From the NCBI GenBank assembly GCA_002336485.1, contig DDCZ01000027.1:4119-68118 (forward strand): a DNA stretch of 64,000 bases. The letters are read 5' to 3'. Below, piece by piece: positions 1-8,922 of the stretch (position 1 is its first letter; every line of letters starts with the position of its first letter). Made by a program: the position numbers and the translations under genes. The notes under the pieces were generated by a model. That model did not search any database and was not told the DNA's origin. It saw only the letters and a program-made list of their open reading frames with translations. Source of the stretch: Flavobacteriales bacterium UBA1993. Lineage in GTDB: Bacteria > Bacteroidota > Bacteroidia > Flavobacteriales_G > Salibacteraceae.

Positions 1-831
1 TTCCATGTCTGTCAATTGATCAGATTCCAACGCGCGCAAAATTTTAATTAAATACAGCCTGTAAATCAGGTTTTGTGGGTTCTTAACGACTAGGTTATTT
101 GCATATCGCAACGCACGCTCAAAATCCTTTTCAAGATCGTAATAGATCCGCATCAAAAAATAGTTCGACTCATTTCTGAGGAAAATGTCAGAACTGGTTG
201 TGAGTCGCCCCAAATAGTCAAGTCCTTTCTTCATGTCGCCATCGGGATAAAACATCAAATATGGCCGCATCAACAAATAATCCTGGTGTGCTTTCGCCAT
301 GAAATAATAATACAAACCAGACGTCAAGTAGAATGGCTCATACTCGTCTTCGCGACCAAATGACTCTGAGATTTGATCAACGCACGTATTTAGGTCATTC
401 GCCGCATTGATGTAATTGTCGTTGAGCAACTCGTGTCGCGTCTTAAAGGCATGTACGATGATGTAGTAAAAAAGGCGATCATCTTCATCAATTCCATTCT
501 CCTTAAGATTTCGCTTTGAGGCCTTAATGTTTTTCTCAAATTGCGCATTCCATACAGGGCTTTCCATATTGCCTGCGAGGATTTCCATCCAGGCCACATT
601 TGCTGATAAAAGGTTCCATACGGCCGTATCCTGCATGGAAGCACGATTGGCTCTTACGATTGAATCGGACTGTGATAAATTGAAACCGTAGAGACTATTA
701 AACACCAAATCGGCCTCCGTTCCAAAATATGATTGTGACCTAATTACGTTTGAAAAAACAAGGCAAATCGTCATCGATAAATAAAAATTTATGTGACTAA
801 ATACCTTTAACCAAGACCTCTCAATTACCAT
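1..831 (-). CDS. Secreted TPR-like hypothetical protein, C-terminus cut by window edge
   Basis: The frame stays open for 277 codons from an ATG at 831-829 to base 1, so the C-terminus lies outside the window. Residues about 14-33 are hydrophobic and read as a signal peptide or anchor. The rest is helical with Tyr/Leu-rich stretches (for example YYYFMAKAHQDYLLM) and a repeat-like rhythm such as YYDLEKDFERALRYANNLV, which resembles tetratricopeptide repeats. I do not recognise the family. It is divergent from the next gene with only 37 bp between the two start codons, so both promoters must lie in or very near that gap. A periplasmic or outer-membrane-associated scaffold role is inference from the TPR-like pattern alone. 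Confidence 0.75.
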   Translation of the reverse strand, partial: MVIERSWLKVFSHINFYLSMTICLVFSNVIRSQSYFGTEADLVFNSLYGFNLSQSDSIVRANRASMQDTAVWNLLSANVAWMEILAGNMESPVWNAQFEKNIKASKRNLKENGIDEDDRLFYYIIVHAFKTRHELLNDNYINAANDLNTCVDQISESFGREDEYEPFYLTSGLYYYFMAKAHQDYLLMRPYLMFYPDGDMKKGLDYLGRLTTSSDIFLRNESNYFLMRIYYDLEKDFERALRYANNLVVKNPQNLIYRLYLIKILRALESDQLTDME

Positions 832-868
832 AAAAAAATGGGGAAATTAACCGTAAGTTCGCGTCCTT

Positions 869-1630
869 ATGAATCGTTCGAAGTTAAAGAAATTCAGAGT
901 CCTCTTCCTCTTTCCGGTGCTTTTTGCACTTCTGATTTTTTCCGCATTTACATATTCCAATTTGCAAAAGTTGAGCTTTGATTTAACGGCGCGCACGCTA
1001 TTTCAAGGCAAGTCAATTACGGCTAAAGGAGAGGTTTACTACAAGCCATCAAGTGGTCTCATGGTTACACGAATGATAAGCCCAATTAACCAGATAATTA
1101 TCGCCACTTCCACTGGAGAATTGAAGAGTTACGACCCTGAAGGGAATACGGTGGCTTTAAGTCAAGGTTCAGAATTTAGCACAAAAAACAGCTTCATCTA
1201 TAGCTTTCTGAGCGGGCAAACCAGTGACCTAGGATTAACTGGATTAGGCTTTAAGCTAATAGACACACGCAATGACGCTGGCCTAATTGTACACACATGG
1301 GCAGCACCTGCAGATAGAGCAATGAAGGCACAAACAGTAGAGTTGGCCTTCGACAATTACCTCCCCATTTACCTCGGTTTTGCAGACGCGAACGATTTTG
1401 TCTATCAAAAAACATATTACACAAACTACCAGAGTGTGTCCTACATTCAAATGCCTTTAACAATAACCGAAATCAATTATTACAATGAGGCCGATTCTTC
1501 GATTACTCAGCGTATGTACACCAACCTCAAGACTAATAGTGTAGTAGACGATACTTGGCTAAATTTTAGAATACCAGATGACGCGGAAGTGCTGGATGAA
1601 GCTTCGCTAAAAAAGCAGATGGATAAATGA
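869..1630 (+). CDS. LolA-like envelope protein
   Basis: 253 residues with one N-terminal hydrophobic segment (about 9-29), then a soluble, beta-rich domain. The pattern of an early KGEVYYKPSSGLMV strand and a late strand ending TWLNFRIPDDAEVLDE resembles the LolA/outer-membrane lipoprotein-sorting fold, whose members carry lipids or lipoproteins across the periplasm. That is a fold-level resemblance read by eye, not a firm family call. The N-terminal segment could be a signal peptide or an uncleaved anchor. The stop overlaps the next start as ATGA at 1627-1630, so it is probably translationally coupled to the YidD-domain gene. Confidence 0.6.
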   Translation: MNRSKLKKFRVLFLFPVLFALLIFSAFTYSNLQKLSFDLTARTLFQGKSITAKGEVYYKPSSGLMVTRMISPINQIIIATSTGELKSYDPEGNTVALSQGSEFSTKNSFIYSFLSGQTSDLGLTGLGFKLIDTRNDAGLIVHTWAAPADRAMKAQTVELAFDNYLPIYLGFADANDFVYQKTYYTNYQSVSYIQMPLTITEINYYNEADSSITQRMYTNLKTNSVVDDTWLNFRIPDDAEVLDEASLKKQMDK

Positions 1631-2115
1631 TCTCTATGAAGCGAATATCAATTGTAATGGTTCTGGTATGTGCTGTCACACAGGCTTTCTCTCAAATCAC
1701 CGAGGATCAAATGAGTAGAATTGCGGATGTAGATTTCTACGAAGTTCAGTTTTCACCAAGAAAACCAAAGCTTTTGAAGCCATCTAAACATGCAATAATC
1801 AATTACAATCCTATAACCTTAGCTTTTAGTGGATCATTATTTATCTACCAAAAACTGATTTCCCCTCAACTTCAATCGAAATGTCCCTATGAAATAAGCT
1901 GTTCAGCATTTAGCTTCAAAAGTATCGAGGAGTTTGGCCTCGTGAAGGGCGTAGCACTGTCGGTTGATAGGCTCACACGATGTACTCAGTTTACGGTAAT
2001 TGATATGATGCCAAGCCAAATAAATGAGCGAAGTGGGATGATCATCGACAACCCAAGCAAGTATCGCGTGAAAAACCATCACGATCATTCTGATCATGTC
2101 GATTCGCGACACTAA
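1627..2115 (+). CDS. yidD: Exported YidD-domain protein
   Basis: 162 residues (153 if the ATG at 1636 is used). The YidD/DUF37 signature is clear: YQKLISPQLQSKCPYEISCS at about residues 75-95, followed by a glycine-rich turn and SVDRLTRC near residue 118. Ordinary YidD is a cytoplasmic protein of 70-85 residues that helps YidC insert membrane proteins. This one has an N-terminal signal-like segment (MKRISIVMVLVCAVTQAFS) and a His/Asp-rich tail, about doubling its length, so it probably acts in the periplasm. Neighbours on both sides are envelope proteins; starts and stops overlap (4 bp upstream, 20 bp downstream), indicating one operon. The ATGA overlap favours the 1627 start. Confidence 0.8.
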   Translation: MISMKRISIVMVLVCAVTQAFSQITEDQMSRIADVDFYEVQFSPRKPKLLKPSKHAIINYNPITLAFSGSLFIYQKLISPQLQSKCPYEISCSAFSFKSIEEFGLVKGVALSVDRLTRCTQFTVIDMMPSQINERSGMIIDNPSKYRVKNHHDHSDHVDSRH

Positions 2116-3115
2116 TTATTTCCCTTCAAACGTGGTTAAGTACATCCTCCTTTTCGCTACCTCATTCATTCTAAGTCAAGCCGTAGGACAATCTGTAGAC
2201 TCAGTGCGTACTGCCATCCTTGATTCCGTTTCGATTGTTGAAGCTGACACCTTGGACAGCGCGATGGTGACTCAGGCATTGCCGGTAAAGTTTGATTCCA
2301 CCGCATACTACACCCGTGAGCTGAGCTTCACTCGATATCTCATTACGAGCGAACAATATCAAGATGCCCTGTTTTTATTGTCGAGGCTTGAAGCTGAATC
2401 TGCTTCCGCAAGCTCTGAGCAAAGAGATAGTATCAGGTTTATGATGGGTTGGGTCAACTACTTCGATCAAAATTTCGAAGAGTCTATCTACCTTCTATCA
2501 AAAGTCTCTGATGATTCCGAGATTAGCACCCAGGCCAAATTCTACAAGTCAATCTGCTTTGTGTATTTAAGGGAATATGATCAGGCAAAACAGAATCTAA
2601 ATGAAATTACGCTTGATAGTGGCTCGCTCGAGTGGGAGCTTAAAATGTTTCAGCTTGGGGCAATTGCACTCCTGGAAAGAGATTACAATTCGTTTGACTC
2701 TTTATCACCATACTTCAGCGAAAATCATTTTCAATTTTCCATCGAGGAACAGTCTATGTTGATTTATCACGAGGAGCTCTCCTCTTATAAGCGAAAATCA
2801 CCATGGATCGCGGGCGGCCTTTCGGCCCTTTTCCCAGGGATTGGAAAGTTTTACGCTGGATATAGAGGCACCCCGTTTGGTGCAATGTATATGACGCTGC
2901 CTCTGGCCTTAGTCGCAATTGAAGCTGTTATTCTTGCAGGTGTATTGAGTCCGCAATTCCTGGTACTAGGCGCACTTTTCGGAGTTTTTTATGTAGGTAA
3001 TATTTGGGGAAGCGCACTGAGTGTTTTTTCAATTAAAAAGGAAATCTTTAATGAAATCGATCGGAATATCATTTATGATATGCATATTCCACTTCGCCGG
3101 GTATTCTGGCAGTGA
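2096..3115 (+). CDS. TPR protein with C-terminal membrane domain (first of two)
   Basis: 339 residues: signal-like segment at about 14-31, a TPR-like helical region at about 70-220, and a C-terminal hydrophobic domain beginning near KRKSPWIAGGLSALFPGIGK and continuing with two to three membrane helices. The PGIGKFYAG motif resembles the PGxGQxYxG motif of DUF5683/TM2-type domains. The next gene has the same layout, so the two look like diverged duplicates that could form a heteromeric envelope complex. Function unknown. The start at 2096 overlaps the YidD-domain gene by 20 bp and no later Met fits before the hydrophobic segment. Confidence 0.7.
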   Translation: MSIRDTNYFPSNVVKYILLFATSFILSQAVGQSVDSVRTAILDSVSIVEADTLDSAMVTQALPVKFDSTAYYTRELSFTRYLITSEQYQDALFLLSRLEAESASASSEQRDSIRFMMGWVNYFDQNFEESIYLLSKVSDDSEISTQAKFYKSICFVYLREYDQAKQNLNEITLDSGSLEWELKMFQLGAIALLERDYNSFDSLSPYFSENHFQFSIEEQSMLIYHEELSSYKRKSPWIAGGLSALFPGIGKFYAGYRGTPFGAMYMTLPLALVAIEAVILAGVLSPQFLVLGALFGVFYVGNIWGSALSVFSIKKEIFNEIDRNIIYDMHIPLRRVFWQ

Positions 3116-3938
3116 GAATAATACATTTCAGTTGGCAGACTCTCTTAAAGATGAAGGTGCTTTTGAGTGGGCTGCACTTGAGTATGAGCGCATTTGCTTC
3201 GAAGCATTTGACAACGTTGTAAAGACGGAGGCTCTGAATAAAAAATCCGACTGCTTGTTGGGAATGAACAATCCAAAGGCAGCTCAAAAGAATCTGCTTC
3301 GAATAAACTACTTTGGAATCTCTGACTCGCTCGTATATGAGTCTCGTTTTCGAACCGCCTATTCATCCTATTTAAGTGAAGACTTTGAGCAGGCAGCCTC
3401 TCAGCTTTTTTTAGTAGATCAGTTCTTACCGGAGCGATTCCAGCAGAAAGCAGCTATTCTCTATGCTATAACACTCAACGAGCTTCGCAAATGGGATCAA
3501 GCGAAAGCTAAACTGGAGTTTTGGGTGGAACACAGCGATCTTGATAGCATCGGGCGCGATAGTGCATTGATGAATATCGACGCCGTGTATAACGCCGACA
3601 ATTATCCAAAATTTCGCGATCCGGAACGTGCGTCGACTTGGTCTACATTCATACCAGGTTCAGGTCAACTATACTCTGGTCATCTCTGGGATGCGGCTTT
3701 TTCAGTAGCTATGATGGTAACCGGACTGGGATTGGCAGCGGTTGGCATTTTTGTAATTCAGTATTATGTAGCCGGAGTAATCCTCGGATACGGTGTTTTT
3801 CAGCGGTTTTATATGGCTGGTGTTAAAAGAGCCGAGTATTTAGCAAATCGAAAGAACTACCGAACCAAACGTGACTATAACATCGAGCTGCTGGCGATGA
3901 TCACGTTACTGCAAAAAAAATCCCCCATTCATGACTGA
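3051..3938 (+). CDS. TPR protein with C-terminal membrane domain (second of two)
   Basis: 295 residues from the ATG at 3051, which follows an AAAAAGGAAA stretch; an upstream Met at 3021 would put charged residues before the signal-like segment (MKSIGISFMICIFHFAG) and lacks a ribosome site. TPR-like helices cover about 20-180. The C-terminus has RASTWSTFIPGSGQLYSG followed by two membrane helices, matching the layout of the upstream gene. The two coding regions overlap by 65 bp. The 3' end forms one arm of a terminator hairpin used by the convergent TM2 gene. No known function; coupling to an exported YidD-domain protein suggests a role in envelope protein handling, which is inference. Confidence 0.7.
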   Translation: MKSIGISFMICIFHFAGYSGSENNTFQLADSLKDEGAFEWAALEYERICFEAFDNVVKTEALNKKSDCLLGMNNPKAAQKNLLRINYFGISDSLVYESRFRTAYSSYLSEDFEQAASQLFLVDQFLPERFQQKAAILYAITLNELRKWDQAKAKLEFWVEHSDLDSIGRDSALMNIDAVYNADNYPKFRDPERASTWSTFIPGSGQLYSGHLWDAAFSVAMMVTGLGLAAVGIFVIQYYVAGVILGYGVFQRFYMAGVKRAEYLANRKNYRTKRDYNIELLAMITLLQKKSPIHD

Positions 3939-3947
3939 ATGAGGGAT
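3913..3947 (-). terminator. Rho-independent terminator of the TM2 gene
   Basis: On the minus strand ATCCCTCATTCA, loop GTCA, TGAATGGGGGAT (11 of 12 pairs) is followed by eight T. It lies across the stop codon of the convergent TPR gene (3936-3938), so the hairpin is partly coding for the opposite gene. On the plus strand the following bases (CCTTTAAG) are a weaker U tract. Confidence 0.85.
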
Positions 3948-3966
3948 CCTTTAAGTTGTTTAGGAA

Positions 3967-4365
3967 TTAGTTATTCCAAGCAAAGAACTTAGGATTGTCC
4001 TTGTACTTGTTCCAGAATTCATCTCCTTTGATGATTACTCCCCAGAAGTCAACCATAAGAGCAACGCTGTTAGCAACTGGAATACATAGATAATAAATCA
4101 ATAAACCTTTACCACCTGTTCCCATATAGCTTCTGTGAAGGGCGAAGTTTCCGCAGAAAAATGCGCGAACCAAATAAGTAGTTTTTGATAACTCTCCGTC
4201 TGCTACAACAGCAGCAATACCAAGTTCTGCTTCAACTGTTGAAGTAATATCTTCTGAAGCGTTAAAAGCTGCATCAATTGCAGTTTCGTTTAGGTTATAG
4301 CTTGACGCGAAGGAAAAGCTTGCAGCACCTACAATTAGGGCAATTGCTAGGACTAGTTTTTTCAT
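3967..4365 (-). CDS. TM2-domain membrane protein
   Basis: 132 residues with a signal peptide (MKKLVLAIALIVGAASFSFA), a short acidic linker, and a TM2 domain at about residues 62-115: LVRAFFCGNFALHRSYMG followed by two hydrophobic helices. TM2 proteins have two membrane helices joined by a short turn, and their molecular function is unclear. The signal peptide in front means the TM2 unit would reach the inner membrane from outside. It is a single gene with its own TAnnTTTG-type promoter candidate and a strong terminator. The neighbouring operon also encodes proteins with PGxGxxYxG membrane domains, so a functional link is possible but unproven. Confidence 0.8.
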   Translation of the reverse strand: MKKLVLAIALIVGAASFSFASSYNLNETAIDAAFNASEDITSTVEAELGIAAVVADGELSKTTYLVRAFFCGNFALHRSYMGTGGKGLLIYYLCIPVANSVALMVDFWGVIIKGDEFWNKYKDNPKFFAWNN

Positions 4366-4396
4366 AGTAATTTGTTTTTGTGTTTTTGAATTATCG

Positions 4397-4422
4397 CAAA
4401 TCTAATCGCTTTTTTGATTCAA
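4397..4422 (-). promoter_or_regulatory. Candidate Bacteroidota promoter for the TM2 gene
   Basis: Minus-strand TAGATTTG (4397-4404) matches the -7 box TAnnTTTG exactly, with TTG 15 bp upstream (4420-4422). The box lies about 31 bp before the start codon. The spacer is a little shorter than usual, so this is a candidate only. Confidence 0.45.
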
Positions 4423-4534
4423 CGCACCTTCACTGATCTTTTTCATTAACAGGAAATGACTGAAACAATATCTTCGGAATAGAGCTAAGACTAAAGGAAA
4501 TTCACCATAAAGTGAACAGACGCAACGAAACACC

Positions 4535-6778
4535 TCATTTAGAAGACCTTAGAAGTAAAATTGGTAATAGCAGTAGGTCTGCTGCAACAGCAGAAGCCAG
4601 CGCTACTGTGATAAGCACGCCAACATAAAAAGTGCTGGTAAAATCACTTGCGGACAACGAAATAAAGCCCATACAGAGTATTAACGTGGTTAGGATGATC
4701 GCTTTTCCCGTTGATAGCGACGTGCGTTTCAAGGCATATAGGTTTGATCGTCCTTTTTTCAACTCTTGTCTGTACTTGATTAGATAGTGTATCGAATCGT
4801 CCACTGCAATGCCAAAAGCAATTCCAAAAATGACCGATGTTGAGATTTTCAAATCAATCCCAGCCCATCCCATAACGCCACCAACGATTAACAGAGGAAT
4901 GATGTTGGGAATGAGCGATATCATGGCCATCCGAAATGATTTGAAGATAAATCCCATTATTATCGCGACCACAATCAACGCAAACACTAACCCTGTCATC
5001 ATGTTCGATGAAAGTGTTTCGTTGTTCTTGTCAATCAATATAGACATACCAGTAAGTTGGACTTCCGCACCGCTGAGCTGTCCCGCATTTTCAAAGTGAG
5101 CTTTCAGTTCTGAATCCTTCTGCTTCGTAATACGGCCTCCTTGATCTTCTATTTTCCCTGTAAAACGAGCGTGTTGTTGATCTGAGGAAAGCAGCGCGGC
5201 AAATTCGGGCCGTTTAACCAATCGCTTCACTAACCTAGTTGTGCGGGCTAACTCACTTGGATCTGTTGGGACAAGGTTTGCCGAGTCTCTCCCCCCGTTG
5301 AGAGCTTGATTGGCGGCCCGTACAATTGTCAAGGGTGAATTGAGAAATCCAACACCATATTCATTCTTTAGATAACTCTCAACCGCTAGCATCTCTTCGA
5401 TCATATCTGGATCGAGTACACTCTTGTTGGAATCTTCCACACTAAATTCGAGTTCAAACGGTCTCACTCCGGCAAAATTCTCCTCAAAGAACATAAAGCT
5501 CTTGCGAATTGGATCATCCTCCGAAACATCTTCCAGAAGAAAATTATCAATTCGAATATTCGTGATCCCCACTATAGATATGATCACAACCATTACCGAT
5601 CCAATTAGAATTGGAATTCGTGCATTGAGCGAGAATCTGAACAGCTTAGTCACCAACTTATTCCACAACACAGTAGACGGTTCCTTGTAGGCGAGCTTCG
5701 GCACCTTGCTCAATGCCAAGATGGCTGGTAGTAAAGAAAATGCCAAGAAAAACGCGATAAACACGCCTGCAGCGGCGAATATTCCCAGTTCTCGAACCGG
5801 TTTCACACCAGAGGTTAATAGCGTAAGGAAACCCATGGCTGTTGTTAATGAGGTAAGGAACGTGGCCGCCCCTACCCTTTTATACGCTGTTCGAATGGCA
5901 TCGTCTTTTGAAAGACCGGATCGAATTTCTTCGAAAAACCGGCTCAACAAATGAATCACATCACTGATTCCAACTACAAATAAGACCAGAGGCAGCAGCG
6001 TAGTCATGATATCGATGCTCTTGCCAACTAGACTCATAAATCCGAGCAACCAAATGACTGATAGCAGTACGACAATTAGTGGAACTGCGGTGCCCCAAAA
6101 TGAGCGATAAATCAAGATTAGAACCGTAAGAATGAGCAGAATAGCAATAGCCATAAACAGCATGAATTCATTCTTAATCTGTTCGATATAGAACGCCTGA
6201 CCAATTGCTTTTCCCGCGGCATGGAGTTCATCAAATTCATATTTGTTTATTACCTCCATCAGATTGTAATAGACTGTATCTGTTTCCAGCTTATTTAACG
6301 TATCCTCTAGAATGATGAGCATGCTTATACTCTTAGCATCTGGAGAGAATAAGCTTCCGACTTGTTTCTGATATGTGTAAATCCGATTGCTATCGCTGGA
6401 ATAGCGCGCAGTATCATCGACATGCAAATACGGAATCGCTATTGGGCCAAAGGGACCTAAGGCATAGTCGGCTGCATCAAACGGAGATAATATGCGGGTA
6501 ACGTGTGGAATTTTTTTCAATTCCGCATTCATGGCGCTGGCATCCTGAAGAAAGGAATCTTCAAATATTCCCTCGTCATTTTTGATTCCCATTATCACGA
6601 AATCGATATCGGTATCAAACTTTTCAGTGAATTCGTGGTAAAATTCTAATTCCGGATCGCTGGATGGGAAAAAGTGCTCGAACTCATAATCGAATGTCAG
6701 CTTAGTTATTTGGTGCAGCGCACCAAGTGTGAGCAGTCCCACAGTAACCAGAATAATTTTTGCTACACCCTTTGTCAT
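4535..6778 (-). CDS. RND/MMPL family exporter (HAE3-like)
   Basis: 747 residues from the ATG at 6778. There is an N-terminal membrane helix, a large periplasmic loop (about 35-205), helices 2-6 beginning FMLFMAIAILLILTVLILIY, a central linker helix, a second periplasmic loop and helices 8-12 ending LLLPILL. The mirror-image halves and motifs such as FVVGISDVIHLLSRF and FGIAFGIAVDDSIHYLIKY are typical of the MMPL/RND superfamily, which exports lipids or hydrophobic compounds using the proton gradient. Substrate unknown. A longer frame begins at 6862, but that start lies beyond the dnaK terminator and would add 28 unlikely residues. It may be expressed from its own promoter or by read-through from dnaK. 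Confidence 0.88.
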   Translation of the reverse strand: MTKGVAKIILVTVGLLTLGALHQITKLTFDYEFEHFFPSSDPELEFYHEFTEKFDTDIDFVIMGIKNDEGIFEDSFLQDASAMNAELKKIPHVTRILSPFDAADYALGPFGPIAIPYLHVDDTARYSSDSNRIYTYQKQVGSLFSPDAKSISMLIILEDTLNKLETDTVYYNLMEVINKYEFDELHAAGKAIGQAFYIEQIKNEFMLFMAIAILLILTVLILIYRSFWGTAVPLIVVLLSVIWLLGFMSLVGKSIDIMTTLLPLVLFVVGISDVIHLLSRFFEEIRSGLSKDDAIRTAYKRVGAATFLTSLTTAMGFLTLLTSGVKPVRELGIFAAAGVFIAFFLAFSLLPAILALSKVPKLAYKEPSTVLWNKLVTKLFRFSLNARIPILIGSVMVVIISIVGITNIRIDNFLLEDVSEDDPIRKSFMFFEENFAGVRPFELEFSVEDSNKSVLDPDMIEEMLAVESYLKNEYGVGFLNSPLTIVRAANQALNGGRDSANLVPTDPSELARTTRLVKRLVKRPEFAALLSSDQQHARFTGKIEDQGGRITKQKDSELKAHFENAGQLSGAEVQLTGMSILIDKNNETLSSNMMTGLVFALIVVAIIMGFIFKSFRMAMISLIPNIIPLLIVGGVMGWAGIDLKISTSVIFGIAFGIAVDDSIHYLIKYRQELKKGRSNLYALKRTSLSTGKAIILTTLILCMGFISLSASDFTSTFYVGVLITVALASAVAADLLLLPILLLRSSK

Positions 6779-6828
6779 GAATCGGCCGCAATGTAAGATT
6801 GCGCTTTTTATTTTCAATGTACACCAAC

Positions 6829-6859
6829 AAAAAAGGGAGACCAATGTTGATCTCCCTTT
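6829..6859 (-). terminator. Terminator downstream of dnaK
   Basis: AAAGGGAGA (6832-6840) and TCTCCCTTT (6851-6859) form a perfect 9-bp stem, extended by CAA/TTG inside the loop. On the minus strand it is followed by a T tract. It separates dnaK (stop at 6880) from the RND gene and shows that the RND start at 6862 is wrong. Confidence 0.85.
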
Positions 6860-6879
6860 CAAATAAACCTAAGCTCTAC

Positions 6880-8787
6880 TTATTTCTCCTCTTCTACTTC
6901 TTCAAAATCGACATCTGTCACTTCTGAATCTTCTCCTTCTTCACTCGCTCCGGCTTCGGCTCCATTTGCCTGTGCACCTTCCTCCTGTGAGGCTTGATAC
7001 ATTTCTTGTGATGCCGCTTGAAAAACTGTGTTTAGCTTTTCCATTGAAGTTTCAATAGCAGCCAAATCTTTCGCTTCGTGCGCAGTCTTCAACTCAGCTA
7101 AAGCCTCTTCGATCGGTTGTTTCTTGTCTTCAGGAAGCTTATCACCAAACTCTTTAAGTTGCTTTTCTGTTTGAAAAATCAGGTTATCAGCAGCGTTCAG
7201 CTTATCAACTTCTTCGCGTACTTTTGCATCCGAATCAGCGTTGGCCTCAGCTTCTTTTTTCATTCGATCAATTTCCTCTTGGCTTAATCCCGAAGATGCC
7301 TCAATTCGAATACTCTGCTCCTTGTTTGTTGCCTTATCCTTCGCACTCACATTCATGATTCCGTTGGCATCTACATCAAAGCTAACCTCAACTTGAGGCA
7401 CTCCTCTTGGTGCTGGTGGCAATCCATCTAAATGGAATCTTCCAATTGTTCTGTTATCCTTGGCCATTGGTCGTTCTCCTTGAAGAACATGAATCTCAAC
7501 TGAAGGTTGATTGTCGCTAGCAGTTGAAAATGTTTCTGATTTCTTGGTAGGAATGGTAGTGTTTGATTCGATGAGCTTTGTGAACACACCGCCATACGTT
7601 TCAATTCCTAACGAAAGTGGGGTGACATCTAAAAGAAGTACGTCTTTCACATCTCCGCTTAACACACCTCCTTGAATGGCTGCACCAATTGCAACTACTT
7701 CGTCAGGATTAACACCTTTACTTGGCTCCTTACCAAAGAACTTTGTTACTGCCTCCTGAACTGCAGGTATACGCGTTGATCCTCCAACAAGAATTACTTC
7801 ATCAATATCTGATGAGCTCATTCCAGCGCTTTTCATTGCAGACTTACATGGCTCAATTGTTCTTTGAATTAAAGAATCTGCTAATTGCTCAAACTTGGCA
7901 CGACTTAGCGTTCTAACCAAGTGCTTTGGCACTCCGTCAATTGGCATAATGTATGGCAAATTGATTTCTGTACTTGTAGAACTAGATAATTCAATTTTCG
8001 CTTTCTCAGCACCTTCTTTAAGACGTTGAAGTGCCATTGGGTCTTTACTCAAGTCTTGACCTTCATCGCTTTTAAATTCACCTACCAACCAATCGATTAT
8101 TACTTGGTCGAAGTCGTCGCCTCCTAAGTGTGAATCACCAGCTGTAGACTTCACCTCAAACACACCGTCGCCTAGCTCAAGGATAGAAACATCGTGTGTC
8201 CCTCCTCCACAGTCAAAGACAACAATCTTCATGTCTTGAGACTTCTTGTCAAGCCCGTATGCCAATGAAGCTGCAGTTGGTTCGTTGATGATTCGCCTTA
8301 CTTGCAATCCAGCAATTTCACCTGCTTCTTTTGTTGCTTGACGTTGAGAATCATTAAAGTATGCTGGAACCGTAATGACGGCTTCGGTTACTTCTTGACC
8401 AAGGTAGTCCTCGGCTGTTTTCTTCATTTTTTGAAGCACCATCGCACTCACTTCTTGTGGAGTATAGTTACGATCGTCAATCTTCACACGCGGAGTATTG
8501 TTGTCTCCTTTTACAATTTCATAAGGGACTCGACTTGCTTCTTTGTTTGCTTCTTCGAAGCTCATTCCCATGAATCGCTTAATACTGTAAACAGTTTTGG
8601 TAGGGTTGGTAATCGCCTGTCGTTTTGCAGGGTCTCCAACTTTACGCTCACCTCCTTTGGTGAATCCAACTACGGACGGCGTAGTTCTCTTTCCTTCGCT
8701 GTTTGGAATTACTACTGGTTCGTTACCTTCCATCACTGCTACACAGCTGTTGGTTGTCCCGAGGTCTATTCCGATAATCTTTCCCAT
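6880..8787 (-). CDS. dnaK: Molecular chaperone DnaK (Hsp70)
   Basis: 635 residues, full length for the family. ATP-driven chaperone that binds exposed hydrophobic segments with DnaJ and GrpE as partners. The N-terminus MGKIIGIDLGTTNSCVAVME is the phosphate-1 signature; VVFDCGGGTHDVSILE is the phosphate-2 region (most DnaK have DLGGGTFD here, so Cys and His replace Leu and Phe); VILVGGSTRIPAVQ is the adenosine motif. The substrate domain starts near residue 385 (VLLLDVTPLSLGIETYGG) and the C-terminus is the usual acidic tail ending EEVEEEK. dnaJ and grpE are not adjacent. A terminator follows at once. Confidence 0.98.
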   Translation of the reverse strand: MGKIIGIDLGTTNSCVAVMEGNEPVVIPNSEGKRTTPSVVGFTKGGERKVGDPAKRQAITNPTKTVYSIKRFMGMSFEEANKEASRVPYEIVKGDNNTPRVKIDDRNYTPQEVSAMVLQKMKKTAEDYLGQEVTEAVITVPAYFNDSQRQATKEAGEIAGLQVRRIINEPTAASLAYGLDKKSQDMKIVVFDCGGGTHDVSILELGDGVFEVKSTAGDSHLGGDDFDQVIIDWLVGEFKSDEGQDLSKDPMALQRLKEGAEKAKIELSSSTSTEINLPYIMPIDGVPKHLVRTLSRAKFEQLADSLIQRTIEPCKSAMKSAGMSSSDIDEVILVGGSTRIPAVQEAVTKFFGKEPSKGVNPDEVVAIGAAIQGGVLSGDVKDVLLLDVTPLSLGIETYGGVFTKLIESNTTIPTKKSETFSTASDNQPSVEIHVLQGERPMAKDNRTIGRFHLDGLPPAPRGVPQVEVSFDVDANGIMNVSAKDKATNKEQSIRIEASSGLSQEEIDRMKKEAEANADSDAKVREEVDKLNAADNLIFQTEKQLKEFGDKLPEDKKQPIEEALAELKTAHEAKDLAAIETSMEKLNTVFQAASQEMYQASQEEGAQANGAEAGASEEGEDSEVTDVDFEEVEEEK

Positions 8788-8922
8788 TCTATAATAGTTT
8801 ACTGTTTTGTCTAATAATCAGTTCGCCAATAGTCAATAGATATGCCAATGCATCTAGAGCCAGCTTTTAAGCAGGAATGTCAGGAAATTAGAAATGGGTC
8901 TGGACAGAAACTGTCAATCATA

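Noticed and set aside
8302..8814. 170-residue open frame on the plus strand opposite dnaK
   Set aside because: It is antisense to a certain gene, is Cys/Phe-rich without any domain, and results from dnaK codon bias. Open frames opposite rny (47225-47650) and AsmA are the same kind of shadow.
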